Positions 11,056-19,238 of a DNA stretch of 64,000 bases are shown here, piece after piece. Within the stretch, counting starts at the first letter, position 1; each line of letters begins with the position of its first letter. The stretch comes from Armatimonadota bacterium (GTDB lineage: Bacteria > Armatimonadota > Fimbriimonadia > Fimbriimonadales > Fimbriimonadaceae), in assembly GCA_016223145.1 (NCBI GenBank), contig JACRPN010000005.1, positions 102,511 through 166,510 on the forward strand, given 5' to 3'. The notes under the pieces are model-generated. The model did not search any database. It saw only the letters and a program-made list of their open reading frames with translations, and was not told where the DNA came from. Position numbers and translations under genes: made by a program.

Positions 11056-11979
11056 ATGACGGGCCATAGGCTGATCGAAGGATGCAGGGTGTGTGGTTCC
11101 AGAAACGTCCGATTTCTTTGCGAGACGCTCACACCGAGGGTTCTCGAAGGGAGGATCAGACACTATCGCTGCGGCGTTTGCGGAAGCACCTATGTGGGTA
11201 CAGCAGCTAGCCCGCAGGAACTCGCCTCCGCCTACGCCGCACGAGACCGTGGCGCGTATTACGATGAGACTTGCGCCCAGGCCGAGAGGAAGATGGCCAG
11301 GGTCGTCCAAGACCTGGCGGCTCGACAACTCACTGAGAGGGCCCTCATCGATGTCGGCACAGGAAACGCCCTGCTCCCTCGGCGGCTCATTGAGGCAGGG
11401 TTCACCAGTGTCAGCGCGCACGAGGTCGTTGGTCCTGAAGTTGCCATGCCTCCTGGGCTGGCAAAGCTGTATCGCGATTTCGACGGATCCTCCGTCGAAG
11501 ACGCCTGTATGGAGGTTGTCACGCTAATCGATGTTCTTGAGCACAGTGCCGCACCGAGAGAAATGCTCTCAATGGCCCACCGTATCTTGAAGCCCGGCGG
11601 AATTCTCTACATCCACGCACCTGTCGCGACTCGATTGGACCGAATCGCCTTCCCTCTGCATCGAATTCCCGGCCTCAAGCGCCTCGCCCGAGCATGGCAG
11701 CGGAGCAGGACTTCAGTGTTTCACCTGTCGAACTTCTCGGTGGCAGCGCTACGGCAGTTGCTGGCCGAAACGGGATTCGCCATTCTGGAGTGCAAAACGA
11801 TCAACGAGCTATCGTGGCCCATCGAGCGCTACGTTAGGGTCTATCTTGCTGACCCCACGGGCTCTTCACCAAAGGTCACCAAGCTCATAGCAACGATTCT
11901 CGCTCCGGTGTTCACAAGCTCACTGCTCAACAGCAACAAGGCCGTGATCACCGCAGAACGCGTTCCTGGGCCTCCATAG
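11056..11979 (+). CDS. Class I SAM-dependent methyltransferase with N-terminal zinc-ribbon-like motif
   Basis: About 307 residues from the ATG at 11056; the frame is also open to a GTG at 11032 that overlaps the trpE stop. The N-terminus has two CxxC pairs (CRVCGS and CGVCGS) about 30 residues apart, a typical zinc knuckle of sugar- or lipid-modifying methyltransferases. The SAM site follows: motif I ALIDVGTGNALLPRRLIEAG and acidic motif VVTLIDVLEHSAAP. ILKPGGILYIHAP is the post-II motif of the Methyltransf_23 group. A membrane-proximal C-terminal region follows. The substrate is not evident. It converges on the kinase gene at 11948, overlapping its end. Confidence 0.8.
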   Translation: MTGHRLIEGCRVCGSRNVRFLCETLTPRVLEGRIRHYRCGVCGSTYVGTAASPQELASAYAARDRGAYYDETCAQAERKMARVVQDLAARQLTERALIDVGTGNALLPRRLIEAGFTSVSAHEVVGPEVAMPPGLAKLYRDFDGSSVEDACMEVVTLIDVLEHSAAPREMLSMAHRILKPGGILYIHAPVATRLDRIAFPLHRIPGLKRLARAWQRSRTSVFHLSNFSVAALRQLLAETGFAILECKTINELSWPIERYVRVYLADPTGSSPKVTKLIATILAPVFTSSLLNSNKAVITAERVPGPP

Positions 11980-13039
11980 ACGCAACCAACTTGAACTGCA
12001 CCCGTGCCCGGTCCAGGTTCTGGCCCTCGCGATGGATCCGGAAATATTGGTCTCCGTTCAGATGGTCCGTGAGAAACCGGCACCCGATCATCAGCGTGAT
12101 CATCTTGCCAAAGTCGAATAGCGTCTCGCGCTCAAAAGCCTTCAAATGAGAGGCTCCCTCTAAGAACCCTTCAGCGAGCGCCCGGTAAAGCGCCGCATCC
12201 ACCTCGACCTTCTCAAGGTCCGTCTCGTCTTCGTCGGTTGGGCTTGTCGCCGTCCGCGCCAGGTCCCCAAAATCATAGCCCGCCAGACCAGGCATCACCG
12301 TGTCGAGGTCGAGCACGCAGACCGCCCGATCCGAGGCCACATCGAAGAGCAGGTTGTTGATCTTGGTGTCGTTGTGGGTAATCCGCTCAGGCAATCTGCC
12401 TTCGTGGAGCCACTGCAACGGCTGTCGCAACACGCCCTCCCTCGCTGAAAGGAACGCGATCTCGGGGCCGCAAGCCGGAACTCGGCCTGCTGGGTCGGCT
12501 GCAAGCACCTTCTCAAACGCTTCGAACCGCATGCCCCCATCGTGGAACCGGGGAATGGTGTCAAAGAGCCTTGGGCCAGGAAGGTCCGACAAGAGAAGCT
12601 GGAAGTGCCCAAAGGCCCTGCCCGCTTCGCGGGCCTGGGCGGGAGATTGGACCCGGTCGAAAGAACGCGCACCCACCACAAAGGTGAGGCTGCGCCAAAA
12701 ACCGCCCTCAAGATCGTATGCGAACGGCCTTCCGTCCGTCGCCGGAACCACCCTTGGCACACCCAGTTCGGGGATTGATGTCCCTGAGTCTGGGCCCCCG
12801 CCCCTACCAATGTGCTCGGTGACCCGCACGATGTTGTCCATCATTTCCTCTGGCCGAACAAACACCAGGGTGTTGATGCGCTGGTGGATGACTCGTGTGA
12901 TGCCGCCAGGCGAGACGTACGTGGCCAGGAACGTGTCGTTGATGTGGCCGCTACCATAGCGCTCGAACGTAATCGGCGCTTCCGAAAGCCCAAATAGGCG
13001 GGCGATCTCCCCAGGATCGGGATGAAACTCTATTCCCAC
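11948..13039 (-). CDS. Sugar kinase of the aminoglycoside phosphotransferase fold (NahK-like)
   Basis: 363 residues from a GTG at 13039; the frame is open further upstream but then runs inside the preceding gene. The N-lobe has FERYGSGHINDTFLAT, with the Gly-rich nucleotide loop. The catalytic loop is ITHNDTKINNLLFD and the metal motif is VLDLDTVMPGLAGYDFGD. THNDTKINN closely resembles N-acetylhexosamine 1-kinase (NahK) of Bifidobacterium and related kinases. The gene overlaps the nucleotidyltransferase by about 10 bases, so the pair probably makes a sugar-1-phosphate and then an NDP-sugar. Substrate identity is inference. Confidence 0.8.
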   Translation of the reverse strand: MGIEFHPDPGEIARLFGLSEAPITFERYGSGHINDTFLATYVSPGGITRVIHQRINTLVFVRPEEMMDNIVRVTEHIGRGGGPDSGTSIPELGVPRVVPATDGRPFAYDLEGGFWRSLTFVVGARSFDRVQSPAQAREAGRAFGHFQLLLSDLPGPRLFDTIPRFHDGGMRFEAFEKVLAADPAGRVPACGPEIAFLSAREGVLRQPLQWLHEGRLPERITHNDTKINNLLFDVASDRAVCVLDLDTVMPGLAGYDFGDLARTATSPTDEDETDLEKVEVDAALYRALAEGFLEGASHLKAFERETLFDFGKMITLMIGCRFLTDHLNGDQYFRIHREGQNLDRARVQFKLVASMEAQERVLR

Positions 13040-13947
13040 AGCCTCTCCGGATAGGCGCCTCCAGCGATCAGTAACTGGACTCCTTGAACGACAGAGGGTT
13101 TGTCCTCCCGATAGGTCACCCCAAACCACTGGCTCTCGGCGCGAAGCACCCTAACTCGGGCGGAGCCCTCATCGATGGCTGACTTGATGGCGCTCGGAAT
13201 ATAGAACTCCGACTTCTCAGAGCCGATGCTGGCGCTCAGGAAATCGGAAAAGTACTTGCGGAACCTCTCAAAACACGTCGGGTCAAAGCCCCAGAAATTC
13301 ATCGAAACGGCCTCGTCCCCGGTCAAGTGATGGGCCTTGCCGGCATCATCCATGTAACGGCCCCCCAAGCCCTCTCGTTCGATCTTGGTGACCTCCTCGA
13401 TGTGGGTCAGATAGCCACTTTCGTCCACCCTGCAGAGGCCCCGAGCGACGGAGCCATGCTCGGAGAGCGTGTTCCGGAGGGTAAATCCCACCATCGCATA
13501 GTCCGGTGAGCCGGAGGCAAAGTGCCCGGCAAGAGCTTGAAACGCCCCTCGCCCATAGAAGTCATCCGCGTTGATCGCCGCAAATTGCCCGTGAATCTGA
13601 TTTTCGGCAGCGAGGATGGCGTGCGTCGTGCCCCAGGGCTTGGTGCGGCCCTCCGGCAGCACGAATCCGGGAGGAAGCTGATTCAGCTCCTGAAAAGCGT
13701 AGTCGACGTCCAGTTTGGACTCAAACCGACTCCCGACCGCCTCCCGAAAATCGGCCTCGATCGAATGCCGGATCACGAAGACGACCCGCCCAAAACCCGA
13801 ACGCAGGGCATCGTAGACGGAGTAATCCAGGAGCGTCTCGCCGGAAGGTCCAACCGGGTCGATCTGCTTAAGGCCGCCGTATCGGCTGCCCATTCCGGCG
13901 GCAAGGACGAGGAGCGTGGGTTTGGGTTGGGCCATGGACCCGTCCAT
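13030..13947 (-). CDS. Sugar nucleotidyltransferase (NTP transferase family)
   Basis: 305 residues. The nucleotide-binding signature LAAGMGSRYGGLKQ is at 15-28; it differs from RmlA/GalU (GxGTRLxPxT) and belongs to the subgroup with GMGSRYGG. Further motifs are TLLDYSVYDALRSG, KPWGTTHAILAAE and the metal aspartates in AINADDFYG. SMNFWGFDPTCFE and SEFYIPSAI occur in the C-terminal half. Its stop overlaps the kinase start, so the two are an operon. The predicted product is an NDP-activated sugar. An ATG at residue 5 is an alternative start; neither has a strong Shine-Dalgarno. Confidence 0.82.
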   Translation of the reverse strand: MDGSMAQPKPTLLVLAAGMGSRYGGLKQIDPVGPSGETLLDYSVYDALRSGFGRVVFVIRHSIEADFREAVGSRFESKLDVDYAFQELNQLPPGFVLPEGRTKPWGTTHAILAAENQIHGQFAAINADDFYGRGAFQALAGHFASGSPDYAMVGFTLRNTLSEHGSVARGLCRVDESGYLTHIEEVTKIEREGLGGRYMDDAGKAHHLTGDEAVSMNFWGFDPTCFERFRKYFSDFLSASIGSEKSEFYIPSAIKSAIDEGSARVRVLRAESQWFGVTYREDKPSVVQGVQLLIAGGAYPERLWE

Positions 13948-13978
13948 TTTGGCTCATGCCGGCCCCAAGACACCAAGA

Positions 13979-14011
13979 AGCCCCCGCCTCCCACCAAGGA
14001 AACGGGGGCCA
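13979..14011 (-). terminator. Probable terminator after the first M43 protease gene
   Basis: The stem GCCCCCG (13980-13986) pairs with CGGGGGC (14003-14009) across a 16-base loop, 13 bases after the stop of the minus-strand gene ending at 14025. The downstream tract on the minus strand is CTTCTTGG, only modestly T-rich. Confidence 0.5.
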
Positions 14012-14024
14012 CTTCAATTGGACC

Positions 14025-14873
14025 TTACTTGCCCATTCGGTAGGTCGTCCATTGGGCATCCATCCGGGTGTCCTGGCCGGCCGAAAACTCGAACATACAA
14101 GCGTCATCGGAGTAATCCATGAAGTTATGGATCGGGTCCAGACCTGGCCACTTCCGCCCTGTACAAGAGTCTCGTCCCTCCGGGCAACCGTACGCGGGCG
14201 ACCTCTCAGCCGGCGTATCGGACACAAAGTCGTTGTTCCTAGAGCAGCCGCCCTGGAACGTGTGGTAGAGCCCCATCCAGTGGCCCACTTCATGGGTCCC
14301 CGTGTCGCCGAGGTTGTACGGCGCCGCGGTTCCTCCCGGAACCGAGGAATAGAGGATTACCACTCCGTCATTGGTCGGGTTCCCAGCATACGAAGACGGG
14401 AACGTCGCCCAGCCGAGCAGACCTCCCCCCATGTTGTTCGAATAGATGTTCAGGTCGTCTGCAGAGCCCTGGCGAAGCGCGGACTTCATCTGGGTCTCAC
14501 ACGTGCCGCCGCTGCAGGTGTACCAAGAGCTGTTGTTGGTGTCGCTCACACCGGCAAGCTGGAACTGGAAGTTCGGCCCATAGGCGGCGTTGAGCACCGC
14601 AATTTGGTCGTTAACCTGCTGCGAAGTGACAACTCCGCCATTGCCGCTGGAGTCGTGAATGCGATGCCAATAGACGTTGATGGTCGTCACGGCTTGCGGG
14701 TTGATTGGAGCGCTGTAGAGTTCGGCCTCGACGCGCACCATCTCCCGGAAGCTGAGGTCCTTGGTGGAACAGCGAATCTTTTGCGATCCCGCGGCGTTGG
14801 CGACATAGCCCAAGACGCTCCATGCGCCAAGGGTGCAAAGCAACGTCGCTTTCATCAAGTTCGATACATACAT
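14025..14873 (-). CDS. Secreted M43-type (pappalysin-like) zinc metalloprotease, copy 1
   Basis: 282 residues from the ATG at 14873, chosen because GGAGGG lies about 11 bases upstream, as in its paralogue. A signal peptide covers about residues 1-28. The zinc site is [11 protein letters not shown] (194-204), the HExxHxxGxxH metzincin motif, and the Met-turn is [22 protein letters not shown] and [20 protein letters not shown] are M43B-like features. Two more cysteine-containing segments ([16 protein letters not shown]) suggest disulphides. The closest relative in the window is the next gene upstream (15126-15989), so this is a tandem duplication. It probably degrades extracellular protein. Confidence 0.88.
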   Translation of the reverse strand: MYVSNLMKATLLCTLGAWSVLGYVANAAGSQKIRCSTKDLSFREMVRVEAELYSAPINPQAVTTINVYWHRIHDSSGNGGVVTSQQVNDQIAVLNAAYGPNFQFQLAGVSDTNNSSWYTCSGGTCETQMKSALRQGSADDLNIYSNNMGGGLLGWATFPSSYAGNPTNDGVVILYSSVPGGTAAPYNLGDTGTHEVGHWMGLYHTFQGGCSRNNDFVSDTPAERSPAYGCPEGRDSCTGRKWPGLDPIHNFMDYSDDACMFEFSAGQDTRMDAQWTTYRMGK

Positions 14874-14929
14874 AGCGTTCAAATCCCTCCGTAGGGCGCC
14901 GAAACATCGGCGGTCCGGCGCATCAAGTC

Positions 14930-14957
14930 ATTATAGTGACGATTCTCGCGAACCCAA
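14930..14957 (-). promoter_or_regulatory. Promoter of M43 protease copy 1
   Basis: On the minus strand, TATAAT (14930-14935) is preceded at 16 bases by TTGGGT (14952-14957). It lies about 55 bases before the start codon, leaving a normal leader with a Shine-Dalgarno. Confidence 0.5.
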
Positions 14958-15071
14958 AGACTTTTTTGTATGGAATGAAACCGGTTCTCAATCTGGCCCG
15001 GCTACATGGCTGAATCAATCACTACCGGACTGGACGCCCACCACCATGGGTTTGGCCACAGCCCAGAATGC

Positions 15072-15111
15072 CCACTCACTCTTGGCGCTTGATAGCGCCA
15101 AGAGTGAGTGG
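15072..15111. terminator. Perfect 18-bp hairpin after M43 protease copy 2
   Basis: Arms CCACTCACTCTTGGCGCT (15072-15089) and AGCGCCAAGAGTGAGTGG (15094-15111) are perfectly complementary around a 4-base loop. The hairpin lies 15 bases beyond the minus-strand stop at 15126. There is no U-tract, so it may stabilise the mRNA 3' end or act with Rho instead of as a simple terminator. Confidence 0.6.
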
Positions 15112-15125
15112 ATAGATGCGAATGG

Positions 15126-15989
15126 CTACTTGCCCTCGCGGTAGGTCGTGTACATGGAGTCCATCCGCGAATCCTGCCCGGCCGAGAACTCATTCTTACA
15201 CGAGTCGTCGGTATAGTCCATGAAGTTGTAGATGGGGTCAAGCCCCGGAAACCTGGTCCCGGCACAAGAATCGCGACCCGTCGGGCATCCGAAGGCAGGG
15301 GATTTCTCTGCTGGGGTATCGGCGACCGAATCATTGTTCTTTGTGCAGCCACCCTGAAACGTGTGATAGAGGCCCATCCAATGCCCGATCTCGTGGGTCG
15401 CAGTGTCACCCAGGTTGTACGGGGCTGCAGTCCCACCAGGCAGTGACGAAAAGAGGACGACCACGCCGTCGAGTTTTGGCTTTCTCCTGTAATCCGACGG
15501 GAAGGTCGCCCAGCCGAGAAGGCCTTGACCCATGTTATTCGTGTAGATGTTAAGGTCGTCCGCAGTTCCTTGTCGCAAAGCGTTCTTCATTTGGGTCTCG
15601 GCGCTGGTGCCTGGGCCGGCCGTATACCATTCGGGATTGGTGGTTCGATCCACCGAAACCAGCTGGAAATCCCATCCCCAAGGCGCGTAAGCGGCGTCGA
15701 GGACGCTGATCTGTGCAGCAATCTGGCTGTCGGGGATGTCCCCGTTCGCAATGCCCGATCCGTTGTTGATCACGTGCCAATAGACAGGGATTGTGCCGCC
15801 GGTAGCTTGGATCCCTTCGTGAGAGATGAGCTGGGCTTCGATGAACACATGCTCTTGAACCGAGAGTTCCCGGGTTCCGCAGTGCTTGGGGCTGAACTTG
15901 GGTCCCGAGGCAAATGCCACGTAGCCCAAGGTGGCCAACGCGGCCGAAGATACGAAGAACATTCCTTTGGTCATCAAGGAAAACTGCAT
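15126..15989 (-). CDS. Secreted M43-type zinc metalloprotease, copy 2
   Basis: 287 residues from the ATG at 15989, supported by AGGAGG 10 bases upstream. A signal peptide spans about residues 1-28 ([20 protein letters not shown] and following). The zinc site is [11 protein letters not shown] (199-209) and the Met-turn [10 protein letters not shown]. It shares [24 protein letters not shown] and the whole C-terminal third nearly word for word with copy 1 at 14025-14873. Both have similar promoter and Shine-Dalgarno layouts, so the duplication seems to have included the control region. Secreted endopeptidase activity is inferred from the family. Confidence 0.88.
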   Translation of the reverse strand: MQFSLMTKGMFFVSSAALATLGYVAFASGPKFSPKHCGTRELSVQEHVFIEAQLISHEGIQATGGTIPVYWHVINNGSGIANGDIPDSQIAAQISVLDAAYAPWGWDFQLVSVDRTTNPEWYTAGPGTSAETQMKNALRQGTADDLNIYTNNMGQGLLGWATFPSDYRRKPKLDGVVVLFSSLPGGTAAPYNLGDTATHEIGHWMGLYHTFQGGCTKNNDSVADTPAEKSPAFGCPTGRDSCAGTRFPGLDPIYNFMDYTDDSCKNEFSAGQDSRMDSMYTTYREGK

Positions 15990-16051
15990 GAGAATAGCGC
16001 CTCCTAACGTCCGCTTCGTACTACTAGTCTGAGCACGAAGCAACTCCTGTA

Positions 16052-16080
16052 ATTATAGAGTCAGTTCATCCCAATTCCAA
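16052..16080 (-). promoter_or_regulatory. Promoter of M43 protease copy 2
   Basis: On the minus strand, TTGGAA (16075-16080) and TATAAT (16052-16057) are separated by exactly 17 bases, a good sigma-70-type promoter, about 60 bases before the start codon. Confidence 0.65.
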
Positions 16081-16149
16081 GACGAGAATTGCTGGATTCA
16101 CCAATGACACCGCAGGTTCGCGACGTTTGCAGGAAACCGATTGGAAGGA

Positions 16150-16155
16150 TAGACT
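16150..16155 (+). promoter_or_regulatory. -10 hexamer for leaderless beta-helix gene
   Basis: TAGACT ends 6 bases before the ATG at 16162; no Shine-Dalgarno is present in between. Confidence 0.5.
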
Positions 16156-16161
16156 GCAACC

Positions 16162-17397
16162 ATGGTAGCTCTCCTCTTTGCCGGGGCTCTAGTCACTCAG
16201 GGCCTGTCTGTTCTGGACTTTGGTGCGAAAGGGGACGGCCTCGTCGATTGCACCCCTTCTTTCCAGAGGGCTCTCGATGCAGCCGCAAAGGCGGGCCAAG
16301 TTGTCTTCGCACCCCGGGGGAAGTACCTTTTTAGGGGCCACCTCAACGTGCCCGCCGGCGTGACCCTGAAAGGAGTATGGGAGTCGGTGCCAGCGCACAA
16401 CGGCGTTCGCGACAAGGGACTTCCCCTCCCTACCGATGACGGAACGACCTTCCTCATCACTGAGGGAGCAGGCAGTGAAGACGGACCGGCTTTCCTTACC
16501 TTGAACACCAACAGCACCCTGAAAGGAGTGGTCCTCTACTATCCCAGTCAGGACCCAGCCGCTGAGCCCAGACCGTATCCCTATGCCGTCGCCATGCGCG
16601 GCAAGAACCCTGCGGTGCTCGACGTCGAGCTCCTAAACCCCTACAACGGAATCGACGCCAGCCAGAACGAGCGGCATCTGATCCGGAATGTCCAGGGCCA
16701 GCCTCTCAGGCGCGGCGTATACGTCGATTCGATCTATGACATCGGGCGCATCGAAAACGTGCATTTCAACCCCTGGTGGAGCATGCAGCCGAAGCTGTTC
16801 CAATGGCAGATGGCCAATGGCGAGGCGTTCGTGTTCGGACGGACCGACTGGCAGTACGTCCTAAACACGTTCTGCTTCGGCTACAAGGTCGGCTACCGAT
16901 TCATCGAGAGCAAGAACGGCGTCTGCAACGGCAATTTCCTGGGGATCGGCGCGGACGATTGCTGGACCGCCATCCAGATTGATCAGAGCGCGCCGATGGG
17001 GCTCTTGATCACCAACGGCGAGTTCGTGAGCTTCCACGGACCGGACCCCACAATGGTCTCTGTGGGCCCCAATCACTCCGGGAGCGTCCGCTTCAGCAAT
17101 TGTGCGTTTTGGGGTCCCTGCAACCAGATCGCTCGGATCGAAGGCGCCGGGACCGTGGGCTTTGGCGACTGCACCTTCGTGCAGTGGGACGTCAAGAACG
17201 CGGGACTGCCCGCGATCCGGGCGGACTCCGGGACACTTCTGGTCCGCGGCTGCGAATTTCGCGAATCCAAGAAGCAGATTGTGCTTGGGCCCGGCGTCAC
17301 ACGCGCGGTGGTCACCGACAACGTCGTGAAGGGCCCCCTTCGCCTGCAGAACAATGCCAAGGGCACGGTGGTCTTGAGTGGGAATGTCGGGGGCTGA
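16162..17397 (+). CDS. Secreted right-handed beta-helix protein (pectate lyase 3-like)
   Basis: 411 residues. A short hydrophobic N-terminus (MVALLFAGALVTQG) looks like a signal peptide. VLDFGAKGDGLVDCTPSFQRA followed by KAGQVVFAPRGKYLF and HLNVPAGVTLKGV is the classical opening of Pectate_lyase_3/GH28-type beta-helix proteins. The rest has the repeated short strands and Asn/Gly turns of a parallel helix (FSNCAFWG, FGDCTFVQ, VRGCEFRES, VVTDNVVKG). No GH28 catalytic Asp pair is obvious, so it may be a lyase, an epimerase-like or a binding protein. It is divergent from M43 copy 2. Confidence 0.75.
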   Translation: MVALLFAGALVTQGLSVLDFGAKGDGLVDCTPSFQRALDAAAKAGQVVFAPRGKYLFRGHLNVPAGVTLKGVWESVPAHNGVRDKGLPLPTDDGTTFLITEGAGSEDGPAFLTLNTNSTLKGVVLYYPSQDPAAEPRPYPYAVAMRGKNPAVLDVELLNPYNGIDASQNERHLIRNVQGQPLRRGVYVDSIYDIGRIENVHFNPWWSMQPKLFQWQMANGEAFVFGRTDWQYVLNTFCFGYKVGYRFIESKNGVCNGNFLGIGADDCWTAIQIDQSAPMGLLITNGEFVSFHGPDPTMVSVGPNHSGSVRFSNCAFWGPCNQIARIEGAGTVGFGDCTFVQWDVKNAGLPAIRADSGTLLVRGCEFRESKKQIVLGPGVTRAVVTDNVVKGPLRLQNNAKGTVVLSGNVGG

Positions 17398-17439
17398 TCG
17401 GGGCGATGGATCTCTGAACTGCGATCGCATTCGGCGGCG

Positions 17440-18645
17440 TCACACCTTGCTCAAGGCTCTCTTTTCCGCGACACGTCGGAACCCCTCGATGGCCTTCTCC
17501 AGTTTGGGATCGTCAATGTCGGCATGGAACACGAGCCTCAGGCGGTCTGGCGCCGGCGGGAGCGCCAACACTCCGACATCCTTTAGGTCGCTCATCCAAG
17601 CAGGGCCGTCGTCGACATAAACCAGCACCATGTTGGTCTGCACCCGCTCCCAATCGACTTTGACTCCGGGCAACTCGCTCAGGGCCTGGGCCATCGCACG
17701 CGCGCGGCGGTGATCGTCGGCCAGGCGGTCGATCATCTTGGTGAGGCTGACAATCCCACAGGCCGCCAGAATGCCGGCCTGCCGCATCGCACCGCCCACC
17801 CTCTTGCGCCACTGTCGCGCTCGGGCAATGAACTCCGATGGGCCGCAAAGCACCGAGCCAACTGGCGAACTCAACCCCTTTGACAGGCAGATGCTGACGG
17901 AATCGACATAGGAGCAGATCTCGCGGGCCATGGCGCAGGGACCGAGGTCGCAGGTCCGAGGTCCGGGGTCGGAAGGAACAAGACCGGAATCCCTTCGCCT
18001 CTCGCCTCTCGCCTCTCGCCCGATGGCTTCTCCATTGTGTCCTTCGCCCTTCGCCCCTCGCCCTTCGCTGATCCCCACCGCCGCATTGAAGAGCCTCGCG
18101 CCATCCAAGTGCACTGGAATCCCGTGCCGATCCGCAACCGCGCGATAGGCTCTCATCGCCGAAAGCGGAAGGATCGTGCCCCCGGCCCTGTTGTGTGTGT
18201 TCTCAAGGCAAATGAGCTTTACGCCAGGCGTGTGGATCGAGCGCTTGGTGATGTGCCGCTCGACGTCCTCCGGGTCCATGACCCCAAGCTTGGAAGGGAG
18301 GGTCCATGTGAGGACCTGCCCAAGTACCGCCGGGCCGCCGCACTCATAGTAGAGCATGTGCGCTTCCTCTTCAAAGAGCACCGCGTCTCCGCGCTCGGTC
18401 CAGCTTGGGACGGCGATTTGGTTGCTCATCGTGCCGCTGGGCACATAGACGGCGGCTTCCTTGCCGGTTCGCTCACAGGCGATCCTCTCGAGTTCGAGCA
18501 CCGTCGGCTCATCGCCAAGAACATCGTCGCCGAGGGCGGCTTTCATGATCGCCTCGTACATCTCGGGCGTCGGCCGCGTGACGGTGTCGGACCGCAGGTC
18601 GACGATGTCTTTCTGGGCTTCGGGTACGTTGAACTCGGTAGCCAT
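17440..18645 (-). CDS. ltaE: Threonine aldolase (low specificity), carrying an in-frame repeat insertion
   Basis: 401 residues of the fold-type I PLP family; the usual length is about 340-350. DLRSDTVTRPTPEM (16-29), GDDVLGDEPTV (39-49), ENTHNRAGG (148-156), HLDGARLFNAAVGIS (179-193) and the PLP lysine in SICLSKGL (Lys256) are present. It cleaves threonine/allo-threonine to glycine and acetaldehyde. Between NAAVGIS and MAREICSYVDS lies a stretch of about 46 residues (194-239) rich in Gly, Arg and Glu, encoded by intergenic-type repeat sequence. Related enzymes run straight across this site. The frame is preserved, so the enzyme may still fold with an exposed loop. Confidence 0.88.
   Translation of the reverse strand: MATEFNVPEAQKDIVDLRSDTVTRPTPEMYEAIMKAALGDDVLGDEPTVLELERIACERTGKEAAVYVPSGTMSNQIAVPSWTERGDAVLFEEEAHMLYYECGGPAVLGQVLTWTLPSKLGVMDPEDVERHITKRSIHTPGVKLICLENTHNRAGGTILPLSAMRAYRAVADRHGIPVHLDGARLFNAAVGISEGRGAKGEGHNGEAIGREARGERRRDSGLVPSDPGPRTCDLGPCAMAREICSYVDSVSICLSKGLSSPVGSVLCGPSEFIARARQWRKRVGGAMRQAGILAACGIVSLTKMIDRLADDHRRARAMAQALSELPGVKVDWERVQTNMVLVYVDDGPAWMSDLKDVGVLALPPAPDRLRLVFHADIDDPKLEKAIEGFRRVAEKRALSKV
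17929..18066. repeat. Repeat modules inserted in frame in ltaE
   Basis: About 138 bases inside the aldolase gene consist of short iterated motifs: CTCGCCT units (17998-18018), TTCGCCC units (18041-18066), and a GGTCCGAGGTCCGGGGTC-type stretch (17952-17974). The TTCGCCC unit also makes up intergenic repeat tracts in the nuo operon (59170-59188, 59855-59945). It encodes aldolase residues 194-239. Confidence 0.75.
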
Positions 18646-18655
18646 GGTTTGGATT

Positions 18656-18661
18656 ATTATG
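18656..18661 (-). promoter_or_regulatory. Possible -10 element of ltaE
   Basis: On the minus strand CATAAT ends 10 bases before the ATG at 18645. This would leave a leader of only about 3 bases. Confidence 0.35.
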
Positions 18662-18697
18662 GGCTACACGCAGGTCGGGCAAAGCCCGGGCTGCCGA

Positions 18698-19210
18698 TCA
18701 ACGGTCCGGTGTGCGCGCAAACGACTCAAAGCTAACCCAATCTTCGATTTGATTCCTCCGACCGCCTCCAAAGGCAATGGCACGTTCCAGTGCGCCGGCC
18801 GGCACCAAATAGAGTTCCCTTCCATTTCGCCTCAAGTAGAGGCCCTGGTAGGGATCGCCGCAATACTCTTCGATGGGTTTGTTCAGCAAGAGCATCTTCC
18901 CAACAATCGTTGCCGTTCGGTTCAGGCGCCAGCGATCCATACATCCTCTCGTTTCAAGGGAAACGCGAATGTGATGGTCAGGCTCGACCGTGATCGTCAG
19001 GCTGCTTGACGTTAGTCCTCCGTGGGAACGCCAGCGGCCGACCACGTCCTTAGGCCGAAAGGCCACGGCTCCCTCGGGAGCCATATAACTGGATGGAGGC
19101 TTCCAAGAGCTCAATCGCTCTTCGCACATCATGGACGAAAACTGGATTTGTTCCACCAAGGGAGCGAAAATGACCAGCCGAAATCCAAATGCGATGGCGT
19201 TTGTGATCAT
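18698..19210 (-). CDS. Hypothetical protein with G-x-W motif
   Basis: 170 residues from an ATG preceded by GAGG at 6 bases. The N-terminus (MITNAIAFGFRLVIFAPLVE) is hydrophobic and may be a weak signal or anchor. The middle has KDVVGRWRSHG, then strands LTITVEPDHHIRVSLET, DRWRLNRTATIVG and GLYLRRNGRELYLVPAG. The G-x-W opening and strand alternation recall the small proteins at 9107, 24913 and 1367. No family recognised. It is 29 bases downstream of the secreted protein gene (19239-20453) on the same strand and could be co-transcribed. Confidence 0.6.
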   Translation of the reverse strand: MITNAIAFGFRLVIFAPLVEQIQFSSMMCEERLSSWKPPSSYMAPEGAVAFRPKDVVGRWRSHGGLTSSSLTITVEPDHHIRVSLETRGCMDRWRLNRTATIVGKMLLLNKPIEEYCGDPYQGLYLRRNGRELYLVPAGALERAIAFGGGRRNQIEDWVSFESFARTPDR

Positions 19211-19238
19211 GTTAAGCCTCGTCGTCCATTGCGGGCCG

